40,270 nt of DNA from an uncultured Burkholderiaceae bacterium (GTDB lineage Bacteria; Pseudomonadota; Gammaproteobacteria; Burkholderiales; Burkholderiaceae): contig CALMPB010000096.1 in NCBI GenBank assembly GCA_937871985.1, positions 1-40,270 of the forward strand, written 5' to 3'. Numbering within the stretch: position 1 is the first letter of the stretch; every line of letters begins with the position of its first letter. This document shows positions 8,284 to 15,491 of the stretch, piece after piece. A model generated the notes under the pieces. It saw only the letters and a list, made by a program, of their open reading frames with translations. It was not told the origin of the DNA and ran no database searches. The translations under genes and the position numbers were made by a program.

Positions 8284-9216
8284 GTGGGTGCATCGACACA
8301 AGGCAGCCGCAACGGCAGCGCACCCCTGGCGGGAGGCGCTGCCGACGGTCCGCCGTTCATTCATTACGACGACCGCCTTCCGGGCGGCGATTTGCGTTTT
8401 CTGCACGTCGAGAAAATTTCGACGCGCGTCCGCAAGTACAACTGGGAACTATTCCCCCATCGCCATCGCGATCTGTTCCAGATGGTCGTGTTGCAGGCTG
8501 GGCGCGGGCATTTCAATTTCGACTTGTCGGAGGACATGTTCGAAGCGCCGTCCATTGTGCTGGTGCCGCCTCTGGTGGTGCACAGCTTTCGCTACGACCC
8601 CGGGGCGACGGGCCAGATCCTGACGGTTTCCGACAGCTATATCCATGAGCTGGCCCGTTTTTCAGGCGAACCGCAATTGCCGGAAATGCTGATGCATCCC
8701 ATGGTGCACGCGCTGCACGAAGCGGGTCGCGATCTGGCGCATATCGAGACGGCATTGAAAACCATAGGCGATAACCTGTCGTCGGCGCGGCGAGGCCGGG
8801 GCGCCATTCTTTCGGCCAATCTCCTGGCTATTTTGGGCCTGCTTTCCCGATATGCGCGCGAAGAGCCGACCCCGGGTTCCGAAACCAAGCGCCGGAGCCA
8901 GCTGTACGCCGATTTTCGTGAGTTGCTCGAGCAGCACTACCGCGAGCAGCTCCCCATTGCCAGTTACGCGGGCATGATGGCGGTTACCGAAAGAACTCTG
9001 CACCGTGCATGCCGCGAGGTGGCGGGAGAGTCGCCCCTGAAGATCGCGCATCGCAGAATGGTTCTGGAGGCGCAGCGACTGTTGCTGTACTCCAGTCTGA
9101 CCGTCAGCGAGATTGCCTACTACCTGGGGTTCAAGGATCCTTCCAATTTCAGCCGCTTTTTTGTCGATAACACCGGCGAGCCCCCGCAGATTTTTCGTCG
9201 AACCCGCCTGGGCTGA
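8284..9216 (+). CDS. AraC-family transcriptional regulator (PobR/HpaA-like layout)
   Basis: A 310-residue DNA-binding regulator with an N-terminal cupin-like sensor domain (HRHRDLFQMVVLQAGRG, VPPLVVHSFRY) and a C-terminal double helix-turn-helix of AraC type. The latter shows AGMMAVTERTLHRACREVAGESPLKI and the second motif VSEIAYYLGFKDPSNFSRFF. The layout resembles activators of aromatic-compound pathways such as PobR or HpaA. The only plausible start is GTG at 8284, with no clear ribosome binding site, so the start is uncertain by some residues. The gene follows the amidase by 21 bases and is probably cotranscribed. It likely controls the transporter-amidase operon, possibly through the palindrome at 2109-2122, but this is inferred. 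Confidence 0.82.
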   Translation: MGASTQGSRNGSAPLAGGAADGPPFIHYDDRLPGGDLRFLHVEKISTRVRKYNWELFPHRHRDLFQMVVLQAGRGHFNFDLSEDMFEAPSIVLVPPLVVHSFRYDPGATGQILTVSDSYIHELARFSGEPQLPEMLMHPMVHALHEAGRDLAHIETALKTIGDNLSSARRGRGAILSANLLAILGLLSRYAREEPTPGSETKRRSQLYADFRELLEQHYREQLPIASYAGMMAVTERTLHRACREVAGESPLKIAHRRMVLEAQRLLLYSSLTVSEIAYYLGFKDPSNFSRFFVDNTGEPPQIFRRTRLG

Positions 9217-9314
9217 GGGCGCCGGCAGCCGTTTATCGGGCTTTCCTTTGGTCATGGCCGCGCAATCGTTGCTAGAATTAGCCCAAAGAAGTCGATATAC
9301 CTGCGAGGCAAACA

Positions 9315-9842
9315 ATGACGAAGCAAGCGTCGGATGAGTCGCTCACCGATCTTTATATTCAGCCTGGACACCTGTTGCGCCGGGCGCAGCAAATTTCCGC
9401 ATCGATTTTCCACGACGAGCTGGGCCAGTTCGTCACCCCCATCCAGTACGCCATCCTGCGCATTCTCATCGAGCATCCGGGAATCGACCAGGTTTCGTTG
9501 GCCGGGCTGGTTGCCATGGATACGTCGACGGCCGCCAGCGTGGCGATCCGGCTCGAAGAAAAAAAGCTGCTTGTTCGCCATATAGACCCCAATAATCGCC
9601 GCCAGCGGGCTCTTTACCTGACGGATGCCGGAAAAGCGCTGTTGCAGCGCACGGGCGAGGGCATTACCCGCCTGCATGATCGATTGTTCGAGGGTTTTAC
9701 CCAGGAAGAAGAAGCGACCTTCATGGCCTTGCTGCAAAAATTGGTGCATATCAACAACTTTCAAAGCCGCGCGCCATTGTCCCGTCTCAAGAGCGGGCCG
9801 GCTGTCGCCCGCGAAGCCGATACCAATGAGGCCGAGATCTAG
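9315..9842 (+). CDS. MarR-family transcriptional regulator
   Basis: A 175-residue winged-helix regulator. The MarR core is clear: QYAILRILIEHPGIDQVSLAGLVAMDTSTAASVAIRLEEKKLLVRHIDPNNRRQRALYLTDAGKALL contains the recognition helix and the wing with the conserved D-NRR-R pattern. The C-terminal tail after residue 150 is extended and polar. MarR proteins are usually repressors released by aromatic ligands. The gene lies upstream of, and in the same direction as, vanA and vanB, with a perfect 16-bp palindrome in the gap. Control of vanillate demethylation is therefore the natural hypothesis, although the well-studied VanR proteins belong to other families (GntR, PadR). An inverted repeat covers its stop codon. 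Confidence 0.87.
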   Translation: MTKQASDESLTDLYIQPGHLLRRAQQISASIFHDELGQFVTPIQYAILRILIEHPGIDQVSLAGLVAMDTSTAASVAIRLEEKKLLVRHIDPNNRRQRALYLTDAGKALLQRTGEGITRLHDRLFEGFTQEEEATFMALLQKLVHINNFQSRAPLSRLKSGPAVAREADTNEAEI

Positions 9843-9854
9843 GGAAAACCCTAG
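9839..9854. repeat. Small inverted repeat over the marR stop codon
   Basis: CTAGGG and CCCTAG flank AAAA in perfect symmetry and overlap the TAG stop codon of the MarR gene. This could be a weak terminator stem or a protein-binding site. The stem is only six base pairs. Confidence 0.4.
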
Positions 9855-9891
9855 TAGATATATATCCTCACAAGGGTAAAAATAACCTCAG

Positions 9892-9907
9892 ATTCAGTGC
9901 ACTGAAT
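9892..9907. promoter_or_regulatory. Perfect 16-bp palindrome, probable MarR operator for vanAB
   Basis: ATTCAGTGCACTGAAT is fully self-complementary and lies 115 bases before the vanA start, within the 179-bp gap after marR. Length and symmetry fit a MarR dimer operator. The gap also holds AT-rich sequence (including GATATATATC near 9857) suitable for a promoter, but I could not place one with confidence. Confidence 0.6.
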
Positions 9908-10021
9908 GTTGGTTGAGGCAAATGGCGCCGCAACGCCGCGGGCAGTGCGCAACGAATGAATGTTTCGGATGACTGCGGTTGCATGGCTAGTCCGGTCGTT
10001 TCTACTTTTTGCGAGGCAACT

Positions 10022-11068
10022 ATGTTCCCTAAAAATACTTGGTATGTCGCCTGTATGCCCGATGAAATCGATGGCAAGCCCTTGGGAAGGACGATTTGCG
10101 GCCAGAAAATCGCGTTTTACCGCGGCGCCGAAAACAAAGTGGCCGCTGTCGAAGATTTCTGTCCCCACCGCGGCGCGGCGCTGTCGCTGGGTTATGTCGA
10201 GCATGGCAACCTGGTTTGCGGCTATCACGGCCTGGTCATGGGCTGCGACGGCAAGGTCGTTTCCATGCCCATGCAGCGCGTGGCGGGCTTCCCCTGCGTC
10301 AAGTCCTATCCGGTCGTAGAGCGCTATGGCTTCATCTGGGTGTGGCCCGGCGAGGCCGCCTTGGCCGATGAGTCGCTCATTCCCCATCTCGAATGGGCGG
10401 TCAGCCCCGAGTGGGCCTATGGCGGCGGGCTGTATCACATCAATTGCGATTACCGCCTCATGATCGACAACCTCATGGACCTTACCCACGAGGCGTATGT
10501 TCATACCGGCAGCATCGGCCAGGACGAGATCGACGAATCGCCGGTCAATACCAAGGTCGAAGGCGAGCACGTCTATACCAGCCGCTATATGGAAAAGATC
10601 ATGGCCCCTCCCTTCTGGGCAAGCGCGCTGCGCGCCAACGGGCTGGACGACCAGGTACCCGTCGATCGCTGGCAGGTCTCGGTCTTCTCGCCTCCCAGCC
10701 ATGTTTTGATCGACGTCGGGGTCGCCCATGCGGGCCATGGCGGCATCGATGCCCCCAAGGAACACAAGGCGGCGGCAATCGTGGTGGACTTCATGACGCC
10801 CGAAACCGAAACCTCGCACTGGTACTTCTGGGGCATGGCGCGCAACTTCAAGCCCGAAGACGCCGAGCTCACGAAGAGCATCCGCGAAGGCCAGGGCCAC
10901 ATCTTCAGCCAGGACCTCGAAGTACTGGAGGCGCAGCAGCGCAATCTGCAGGATTACCCGGATCGGCGCTTGTTGATGTTGAATATCGACACGGGTGGCG
11001 TACAATCACGTCGTATCCTCGATCGCATGATCAAGGCAGAACAAACCCCCGCCGCTGAGCCCGCTTAA
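10022..11068 (+). CDS. vanA: Vanillate O-demethylase oxygenase subunit (Rieske non-heme iron)
   Basis: A 348-residue Rieske oxygenase that, with VanB, removes the O-methyl group of vanillate to give protocatechuate and formaldehyde. The Rieske cluster ligands are Cys47-x-His49 (CPHRGA) and Cys66-x2-His69 (CGYHG). The mononuclear iron site shows Asp153, His156 and His161 in DNLMDLTHEAYVH. The opening MFPKNTWYVACMPDEI, the CDYRLMIDNLMDLTHE block, and the FSPPSHVLI and WYFWGMARNF blocks match VanA as I know it from Pseudomonas, and the length is typical. I chose the ATG at 10022 because GCGAGG precedes it and homology starts there. An upstream ATG at 9956 would add a non-conserved extension. vanB follows after 85 bases. 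Confidence 0.9.
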   Translation: MFPKNTWYVACMPDEIDGKPLGRTICGQKIAFYRGAENKVAAVEDFCPHRGAALSLGYVEHGNLVCGYHGLVMGCDGKVVSMPMQRVAGFPCVKSYPVVERYGFIWVWPGEAALADESLIPHLEWAVSPEWAYGGGLYHINCDYRLMIDNLMDLTHEAYVHTGSIGQDEIDESPVNTKVEGEHVYTSRYMEKIMAPPFWASALRANGLDDQVPVDRWQVSVFSPPSHVLIDVGVAHAGHGGIDAPKEHKAAAIVVDFMTPETETSHWYFWGMARNFKPEDAELTKSIREGQGHIFSQDLEVLEAQQRNLQDYPDRRLLMLNIDTGGVQSRRILDRMIKAEQTPAAEPA

Positions 11069-11109
11069 GGCTTGTAGCCGCGCTTTCTTTGCGTGCCAGT
11101 ATTTCCCAT

Positions 11110-11127
11110 ACCCGCAGAAATGCGGGT
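11110..11127 (+). other. GAAA-tetraloop hairpin between vanA and vanB
   Basis: ACCCGCA and TGCGGGT form a 7-bp stem closed by a GAAA tetraloop, a very stable RNA motif. There is no T-tract, so it is more likely an mRNA processing or stability element than a terminator. It lies in the 85-bp vanA-vanB gap. Confidence 0.5.
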
Positions 11128-11153
11128 AAATCCGCTTTAGATCGTATAACTTG

Positions 11154-12113
11154 ATGAGACAACTCTCCGTAAAAGTAGTTAATAAAGTGCTGGAAGCCGA
11201 GGACATCGTCAGCCTCGAACTGGCCAGCGTCGACGGCCAGCCCTTGCCGGCATTCAGCGCCGGTTCGCATATCGATGTCGAAGTCACGCCCGGCGGCCTC
11301 ACTCGCCAGTATTCGCTTCTCAACGATCCTTCCGAACAGCATCGCTACATGATCGGCGTTCTGCGCGACCCGGCGTCGCGAGGCGGCTCCATCGCCGTGC
11401 ACGACAGCATCAAGGTCGGCGACACTATCAATATCAGCGAACCCCGCAATCATTTCGGCCTGGTTCAGGCCAAGCGAACGGTGCTGCTGGCCGGCGGTAT
11501 CGGCGTCACGCCCATTCTGTGCATGGCGCGGCGCCTAAGCAAAATCGATGGCAATTTCGAAATGCACTACTGTGCGCGTTCCCCAGAGCGTACGGCGTTT
11601 CGCGAACCCATCTCGAAATCGGCCTTCGCCGACAAGGTGCATTTTCACTACGATAGCGGCGCCGACGACCAAAAGCTCAAGCTGGAAAGCGTCATTGCCA
11701 AACCCGATCCCGATACGCACATCTACGTTTGCGGCCCCACCGGGTTCATCGATTACGTGCTCAGCACGGCCAAGAATCTCGGCTGGGCCGATAGCCAGGT
11801 GCACCGCGAATACTTCGGCGCGGCCGAACAAGACACCAGCGGCGACGTCACCTTCCAGGTCAAAATCGCCAGCACCGGCCAGGTATTCGACATTCCGGCC
11901 GATACGCCCATTACCCGGGTTCTCGAAGAGAACGGCGTTTTCGTTCCCGTTTCGTGCGAAGAGGGCGTTTGCGGTACTTGCCTGACACGCGTACTGGAAG
12001 GCACTCCCGATCATCGCGATCTGTACCTTACCGATTCCGAGCACGCCGCGAACGACCAGTTCACGCCTTGCTGCTCGCGCTCCAAGACGCCGCTGCTAGT
12101 GCTCGACATCTGA
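11154..12113 (+). CDS. vanB: Vanillate O-demethylase reductase subunit (FMN/NAD plus 2Fe-2S)
   Basis: A 319-residue phthalate-dioxygenase-reductase type protein that passes electrons from NAD(P)H through flavin and a 2Fe-2S centre to VanA. In order it shows a flavin-binding barrel (FSAGSHIDVEVTPGGLTRQYSLLND), a nucleotide-binding domain (LLAGGIGVTPILCMARRL and IYVCGPTGFIDYVL), and a C-terminal plant-type ferredoxin domain. The ferredoxin cysteines are Cys268, Cys273 and Cys276 (CEEGVCGTC) and Cys306. The ending DHRDLYLTDSEHAANDQFTPCC matches VanB. I chose the ATG at 11154. A TTG immediately before it is also in frame. It is followed by a strong terminator. Confidence 0.9.
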   Translation: MRQLSVKVVNKVLEAEDIVSLELASVDGQPLPAFSAGSHIDVEVTPGGLTRQYSLLNDPSEQHRYMIGVLRDPASRGGSIAVHDSIKVGDTINISEPRNHFGLVQAKRTVLLAGGIGVTPILCMARRLSKIDGNFEMHYCARSPERTAFREPISKSAFADKVHFHYDSGADDQKLKLESVIAKPDPDTHIYVCGPTGFIDYVLSTAKNLGWADSQVHREYFGAAEQDTSGDVTFQVKIASTGQVFDIPADTPITRVLEENGVFVPVSCEEGVCGTCLTRVLEGTPDHRDLYLTDSEHAANDQFTPCCSRSKTPLLVLDI

Positions 12114-12134
12114 GCCTGATTTTTTTGTGGAGCC

Positions 12135-12156
12135 ATGGCCCCCCTCGGGGGGCCAT
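12135..12156 (+). terminator. Rho-independent terminator after vanB
   Basis: ATGGCCCCCC (12135-12144) and GGGGGGCCAT (12147-12156) form a 10-bp stem with a very tight turn. TTTTATTAGTTTTATT follows. It lies 21 bases after the vanB stop and only 34 bases before the start of the next gene, so it should separate or attenuate transcription into the second transporter cassette. Confidence 0.85.
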
Positions 12157-12190
12157 TTTATTAGTTTTATTGAATAGTAGAGAGAGTTAG

Positions 12191-13378
12191 ATGACACATA
12201 CTGTGAACGTGCAACGTCGCCACCTGATTCTGGGTGGCGCCGCCGCGGCTACAGCCAGTCTTGTACCCATGCCCAGTTTTGCCGCCGATCCCGTCAAGGT
12301 GGGGCTCATCGTTCCCATGTCGGGGCCGTTTGCCTCCACGGGCAAGCAGATCGCAGCGGCAGTGAGCCTGTATCAGAAAAAGTACGGCGATACCGTCGCA
12401 GGGCGCAAGATCGAGGTCATCCTCAAGGACGATGGCGGGGTCGCGCCCGACATGACCAAACGCATCGCCCAGGAACTGGTCACGCGCGACGGCGTGCAAA
12501 TCCTGGCCGGCTTCGGCCTGACCCCCCTGGCGTTCGCGGCCTCGCCGATCGCCACGCAGGCCAAGACCCCCATGGTGGTCATGGCCGCGGCCACGTCGGT
12601 CATCGTCAAGCGTTCGCCGTATATCGTGCGCACCGGTTTCACCCTGCCGCAGGTTACGGCTCCCATGGCCGACTGGGCAACCAAGAACAACATCAAGTCG
12701 GCGATAACCTTCGTGGCCGACTACGGCCCCGGCATCGACGCCGAGAAAGTGTTCGTCAAGCAGTTCACAGCCGGCGGCGGTTCCGTCATGCACAGCATCC
12801 GCACGCCGCTGCTCAACCCCGACTACGCGCCTTTCCTCAAACGCGTCAAAGACTCCAAGCCCGAGGCGCTGTTCGTGTTCGTGCCCTCCGGCGAAGGCGC
12901 TGCGCTGATCAAGCAGTTCAACGAACGCGGCCTCGCGGCCGAGGGCATCCGCCTGATCTGCACCGGCGACGTGCTCGATGACGACCTCATGGTCAGCATC
13001 GGCGCGGTTTCCAAGGGCGTCGTCAGCAGCCATCACTATTCCGCGGCGCATCCCTCGCCCGAAAACAAGGAATACGTGGCGAGCTTTGCCCGCGACAACA
13101 ACGGCATGCGGCCCAATTTCCATTCGGTGGGCGGCTACGACGGCATGCATCTCATTTATGAGGCACTGAAAAAAACCAACGGCGATGCAAATGGAGATAA
13201 AATACTCGCGGCCATGAAGGGCGCGTCGTGGACGAGCGTGCGCGGCCCAATGACCATCGATGCCGAAACCCGCGATGTCATCCAGGATATTTATATCCGC
13301 AAATCCGAAGAAGTGGATGGGCAGATGTGGAACGTCGAGTTCGACAAGGTCGTCCAATTCAAAGATCCGGGCGTCTAA
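12191..13378 (+). CDS. ABC transporter substrate-binding protein, probable aromatic-acid receptor
   Basis: A 395-residue periplasmic binding protein of the LivJ/LivK-like family, receptor of the second ABC system. The N-terminus has a twin-arginine (QRRHLILGG), a hydrophobic stretch and a probable cleavage site after Ala31 (SFA|ADP). The motif is less canonical than in the first system's receptor, so Tat or Sec export are both possible. The mature protein begins VKVGLIVPMSGPFASTGKQIAAAV and includes KIEVILKDDGGVAPDMTKRIAQELV. The start has a purine-rich AGAGAG upstream. Its position after vanA-vanB suggests vanillate or a related aromatic acid as ligand, which is inference. It is followed by a long stem-loop before the permease gene. 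Confidence 0.87.
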   Translation: MTHTVNVQRRHLILGGAAAATASLVPMPSFAADPVKVGLIVPMSGPFASTGKQIAAAVSLYQKKYGDTVAGRKIEVILKDDGGVAPDMTKRIAQELVTRDGVQILAGFGLTPLAFAASPIATQAKTPMVVMAAATSVIVKRSPYIVRTGFTLPQVTAPMADWATKNNIKSAITFVADYGPGIDAEKVFVKQFTAGGGSVMHSIRTPLLNPDYAPFLKRVKDSKPEALFVFVPSGEGAALIKQFNERGLAAEGIRLICTGDVLDDDLMVSIGAVSKGVVSSHHYSAAHPSPENKEYVASFARDNNGMRPNFHSVGGYDGMHLIYEALKKTNGDANGDKILAAMKGASWTSVRGPMTIDAETRDVIQDIYIRKSEEVDGQMWNVEFDKVVQFKDPGV

Positions 13379-13426
13379 TCTGGATTGTTGCAAAGTGCGC
13401 CGGTTTCAAGGCGTTCACCCCCCAAG

Positions 13427-13469
13427 ACGTACTTGAATCTTCCCAGAACGGGGCAAGGTTCAAGTACGT
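13427..13469 (+). promoter_or_regulatory. Long stem-loop between binding-protein and permease genes
   Basis: ACGTACTTGAA (13427-13437) pairs perfectly with TTCAAGTACGT (13459-13469). Pairing continues inward for about four more positions (one G-T wobble) and, after a C-C mismatch, resumes briefly. The right-arm sequence TTCAAGTACGT recurs exactly at 13501-13511, and a degenerate copy (TTCAAGGCGTTCA) sits at 13405-13417. Such hairpins after binding-protein genes can protect the upstream mRNA and reduce expression of the permeases. The extra copy could pair alternatively with the left arm. Confidence 0.65.
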
Positions 13470-13540
13470 GCTTTTGTGCCGTAATTTACATTTTTGATAA
13501 TTCAAGTACGTTCAGACATCCCACAAGGAGTGAATAGACC

Positions 13541-13606
13541 ATGCTAGAACATGCAGCCGGCAGCGCAAAGTTGCCGTCCAGGGCGCATAGGTGGCCGCCA
13601 TGCTAG
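13541..13606 (+). CDS. Possible 21-residue leader peptide overlapping the permease start
   Basis: A small open frame starts with ATG, is preceded by AAGGAG at 13525-13530 (10-base spacing), and reads MLEHAAGS...RWPPC. Its stop codon TAG lies inside the start region of the permease gene (13600-13606). The good ribosome binding site belongs to this frame rather than to the permease, which suggests translational coupling. I recognise no homology. It may simply be chance, since the permease could use the same ribosome binding site less efficiently. Confidence 0.4.
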   Translation: MLEHAAGSAKLPSRAHRWPPC

Positions 13607-14466
13607 GAAATCTCGTCGGTGTATTGTTCGACGGCATTGCATACGGAAGCTTGCTGTTTCTGATCAGTGTCGGTTTGTCGGTCACGATGGGCTTGATGAA
13701 TTTCGTGAACCTGGCCCACGGCGCATTTGCGATGGTTGGCGGCTATGTTTGCGTCGAGCTCATGAACCGCATGGGTGTTCCGTTCCTGGCCACATTGCCC
13801 ATCGCCTTCCTGGTAAGCGCCTTTGTCGGCTTCGTCCTGGAGCGTACTTTGTATCGGCGGCTGTACGAGGCCGACGCGCTCGACCAGGTTCTGTTTTCCA
13901 TCGGCCTGACCTTCATGGTCGTGGCGGCGGCAACCTATTTCTGGGGCCCGTCGCAACAGCCGGTGCACTTGCCCGACTGGCTTAAAGGCCAAGTGTCCAT
14001 TCTGGGCCTGGCCGTCGGCGTGTACCGCTTGTTCCTGATCGGCGTCGTCATTCTCATTACCCTGGCCCTGGGCCTGCTCATCGAACGCACCCGCTTCGGC
14101 GCCAAGATCCGTGCGTCGGTCGACAACCAGCAAGCCGCGGCTGGCATGGGCATCAACGTCAGCCAGGTGTTCAGCCTGACGTTCGCGTTGGGTTCGGGCC
14201 TGGGCGGCCTGGGCGGAGGCCTGGGCATCGATGTTCTGGGGCTCGATCCCACTTTCCCGCTCAAGTACATGGTGTACTTCCTGATCGTCGTGGCGGTGGG
14301 CGGCGCGGGCACCATCCGCGGCCCCTTGCTGGCCGCCGTGCTGCTGGGTGTGTTTGACGTGGCCGGCAAATACTATGTGCCGGTTATCGGCGCCTTCGTC
14401 ATCTATGGGCTGATGGTGGTGTTGTTGCTTCTGTTCCCATCCGGACTGATTTCGAGGCGCTCATGA
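13600..14466 (+). CDS. ABC transporter inner-membrane permease, LivH type (second system)
   Basis: A 288-residue LivH-family permease with about eight membrane segments. Landmarks are LSVTMGLMNFVNLAHGAFAMVGGYV near the N-terminus and the coupling loop TRFGAKIRASVDNQQAAAGMGINVSQVFSLTF, followed by GSGLGGLGGGLG. I chose the ATG at 13600. A GTG at 13591 is in frame three codons earlier. The stop overlaps the start of the second permease gene as ATGA. It works with the binding protein encoded upstream and the two ATPases downstream. Confidence 0.91.
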   Translation: MLGNLVGVLFDGIAYGSLLFLISVGLSVTMGLMNFVNLAHGAFAMVGGYVCVELMNRMGVPFLATLPIAFLVSAFVGFVLERTLYRRLYEADALDQVLFSIGLTFMVVAAATYFWGPSQQPVHLPDWLKGQVSILGLAVGVYRLFLIGVVILITLALGLLIERTRFGAKIRASVDNQQAAAGMGINVSQVFSLTFALGSGLGGLGGGLGIDVLGLDPTFPLKYMVYFLIVVAVGGAGTIRGPLLAAVLLGVFDVAGKYYVPVIGAFVIYGLMVVLLLLFPSGLISRRS

Positions 14467-15491
14467 AGAATCTATCCCTGTCTTCTCTTTCCATTGCCAA
14501 CATGTTGCCGGCGCCTCGTGTGCCCAACGATCGCTGGCACAAGCTTGAAATCGTTTTCTGGCTGATTCCGTTTGCGGTGTTCTTCCTGCTCCAGGGCTAT
14601 CTGGTTCTGGCGGCTCAAATCATGATTCTTGGCATATTCGCCTTGTCGCTTGATTTGCTGCTGGGCTATGCGGGCGTCGTCTCGCTGGGCCATGCCGCCT
14701 TTTTCGGCTTGGGCGCGTATACCGCCGGTTTGCTTGCCGTGCATGGCTGGGGCGAACCCATCAGCGGCATGCTGCTTGGCGCCGTGGTGGCCGGCATATT
14801 CGGCTTCCTGTGCAGCTTTCTGGTTGTGCGCGGGCACGATCTGACACGCCTCATGGTCACCCTGGGCATCTGCCTGATGCTCTACGAAGTGGCCAATAAG
14901 GCGGCGTTCATTACCGGGGGCGTCGACGGCCTGTGGGGCGTCAGCATGTGGAAGCTTTTCGGTGTGTTCGAGTTCGATCTGGCCGGCCGCACCGCGTTCT
15001 TCTACAGCTTCGCCATGCTGTTCATCGTGTTCCTGGGTGTTCGCCGTCTGGTCAGTTCCACGTTCGGGCTTAGCCTCATCGGCATCCGCGAGGGCGTCAA
15101 GCGCATGCCGGCAATCGGGGTCGACGTCAACCGCCGTCTGGTCGTTGTCTATACGATCAGCGCTTTCCTCGCGGGCATCGCGGGGGCGCTGCTGGCCCAG
15201 ACAACGCAATTCGTAGGTCTGGACTCCCTGGGCTTCGACCGCTCGGCCGATCTGCTGATCGTTCTCGTGCTGGGCGGCACGGGCCGCCTGTATGGCGCGC
15301 TGATCGGCGCCGTGGTGTTCATGATCGCCAAGGATCAAATCGCCAATATCAATCCTGTGTACTGGCAGTTCTGGATCGGCCTGCTGCTTATCGTCATTGT
15401 GATGGTGGGACGAGGAGGCATTTTGGGCAGCATTGAACGGTTCCGCGAGAATCGTCGCGTACGCGCGGCCGGACAAGGAGGGCGAGCATGA
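14463..15491 (+). CDS. ABC transporter inner-membrane permease, LivM type (second system)
   Basis: A 342-residue LivM-family permease that pairs with the LivH-type protein. The hydrophobic core includes ALSLDLLLGYAGVVSLGHAAFFGLGAYTAGLLA, and the cytoplasmic coupling loop is STFGLSLIGIREGVKRMPAIGVDVNRRLVVVYTISAFLAGIAGALLAQ. The first 35 residues are polar and longer than in the first system's LivM. The start overlaps the preceding stop and its own stop overlaps the next ATG, consistent with one coupled cassette. Confidence 0.91.
   Translation: MKNLSLSSLSIANMLPAPRVPNDRWHKLEIVFWLIPFAVFFLLQGYLVLAAQIMILGIFALSLDLLLGYAGVVSLGHAAFFGLGAYTAGLLAVHGWGEPISGMLLGAVVAGIFGFLCSFLVVRGHDLTRLMVTLGICLMLYEVANKAAFITGGVDGLWGVSMWKLFGVFEFDLAGRTAFFYSFAMLFIVFLGVRRLVSSTFGLSLIGIREGVKRMPAIGVDVNRRLVVVYTISAFLAGIAGALLAQTTQFVGLDSLGFDRSADLLIVLVLGGTGRLYGALIGAVVFMIAKDQIANINPVYWQFWIGLLLIVIVMVGRGGILGSIERFRENRRVRAAGQGGRA

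Noticed and set aside
13551..13985. A 144-codon frame overlapping the LivH-type permease start
   Set aside because: Out-of-frame shadow. The permease frame has clear LivH motifs from its first residues.
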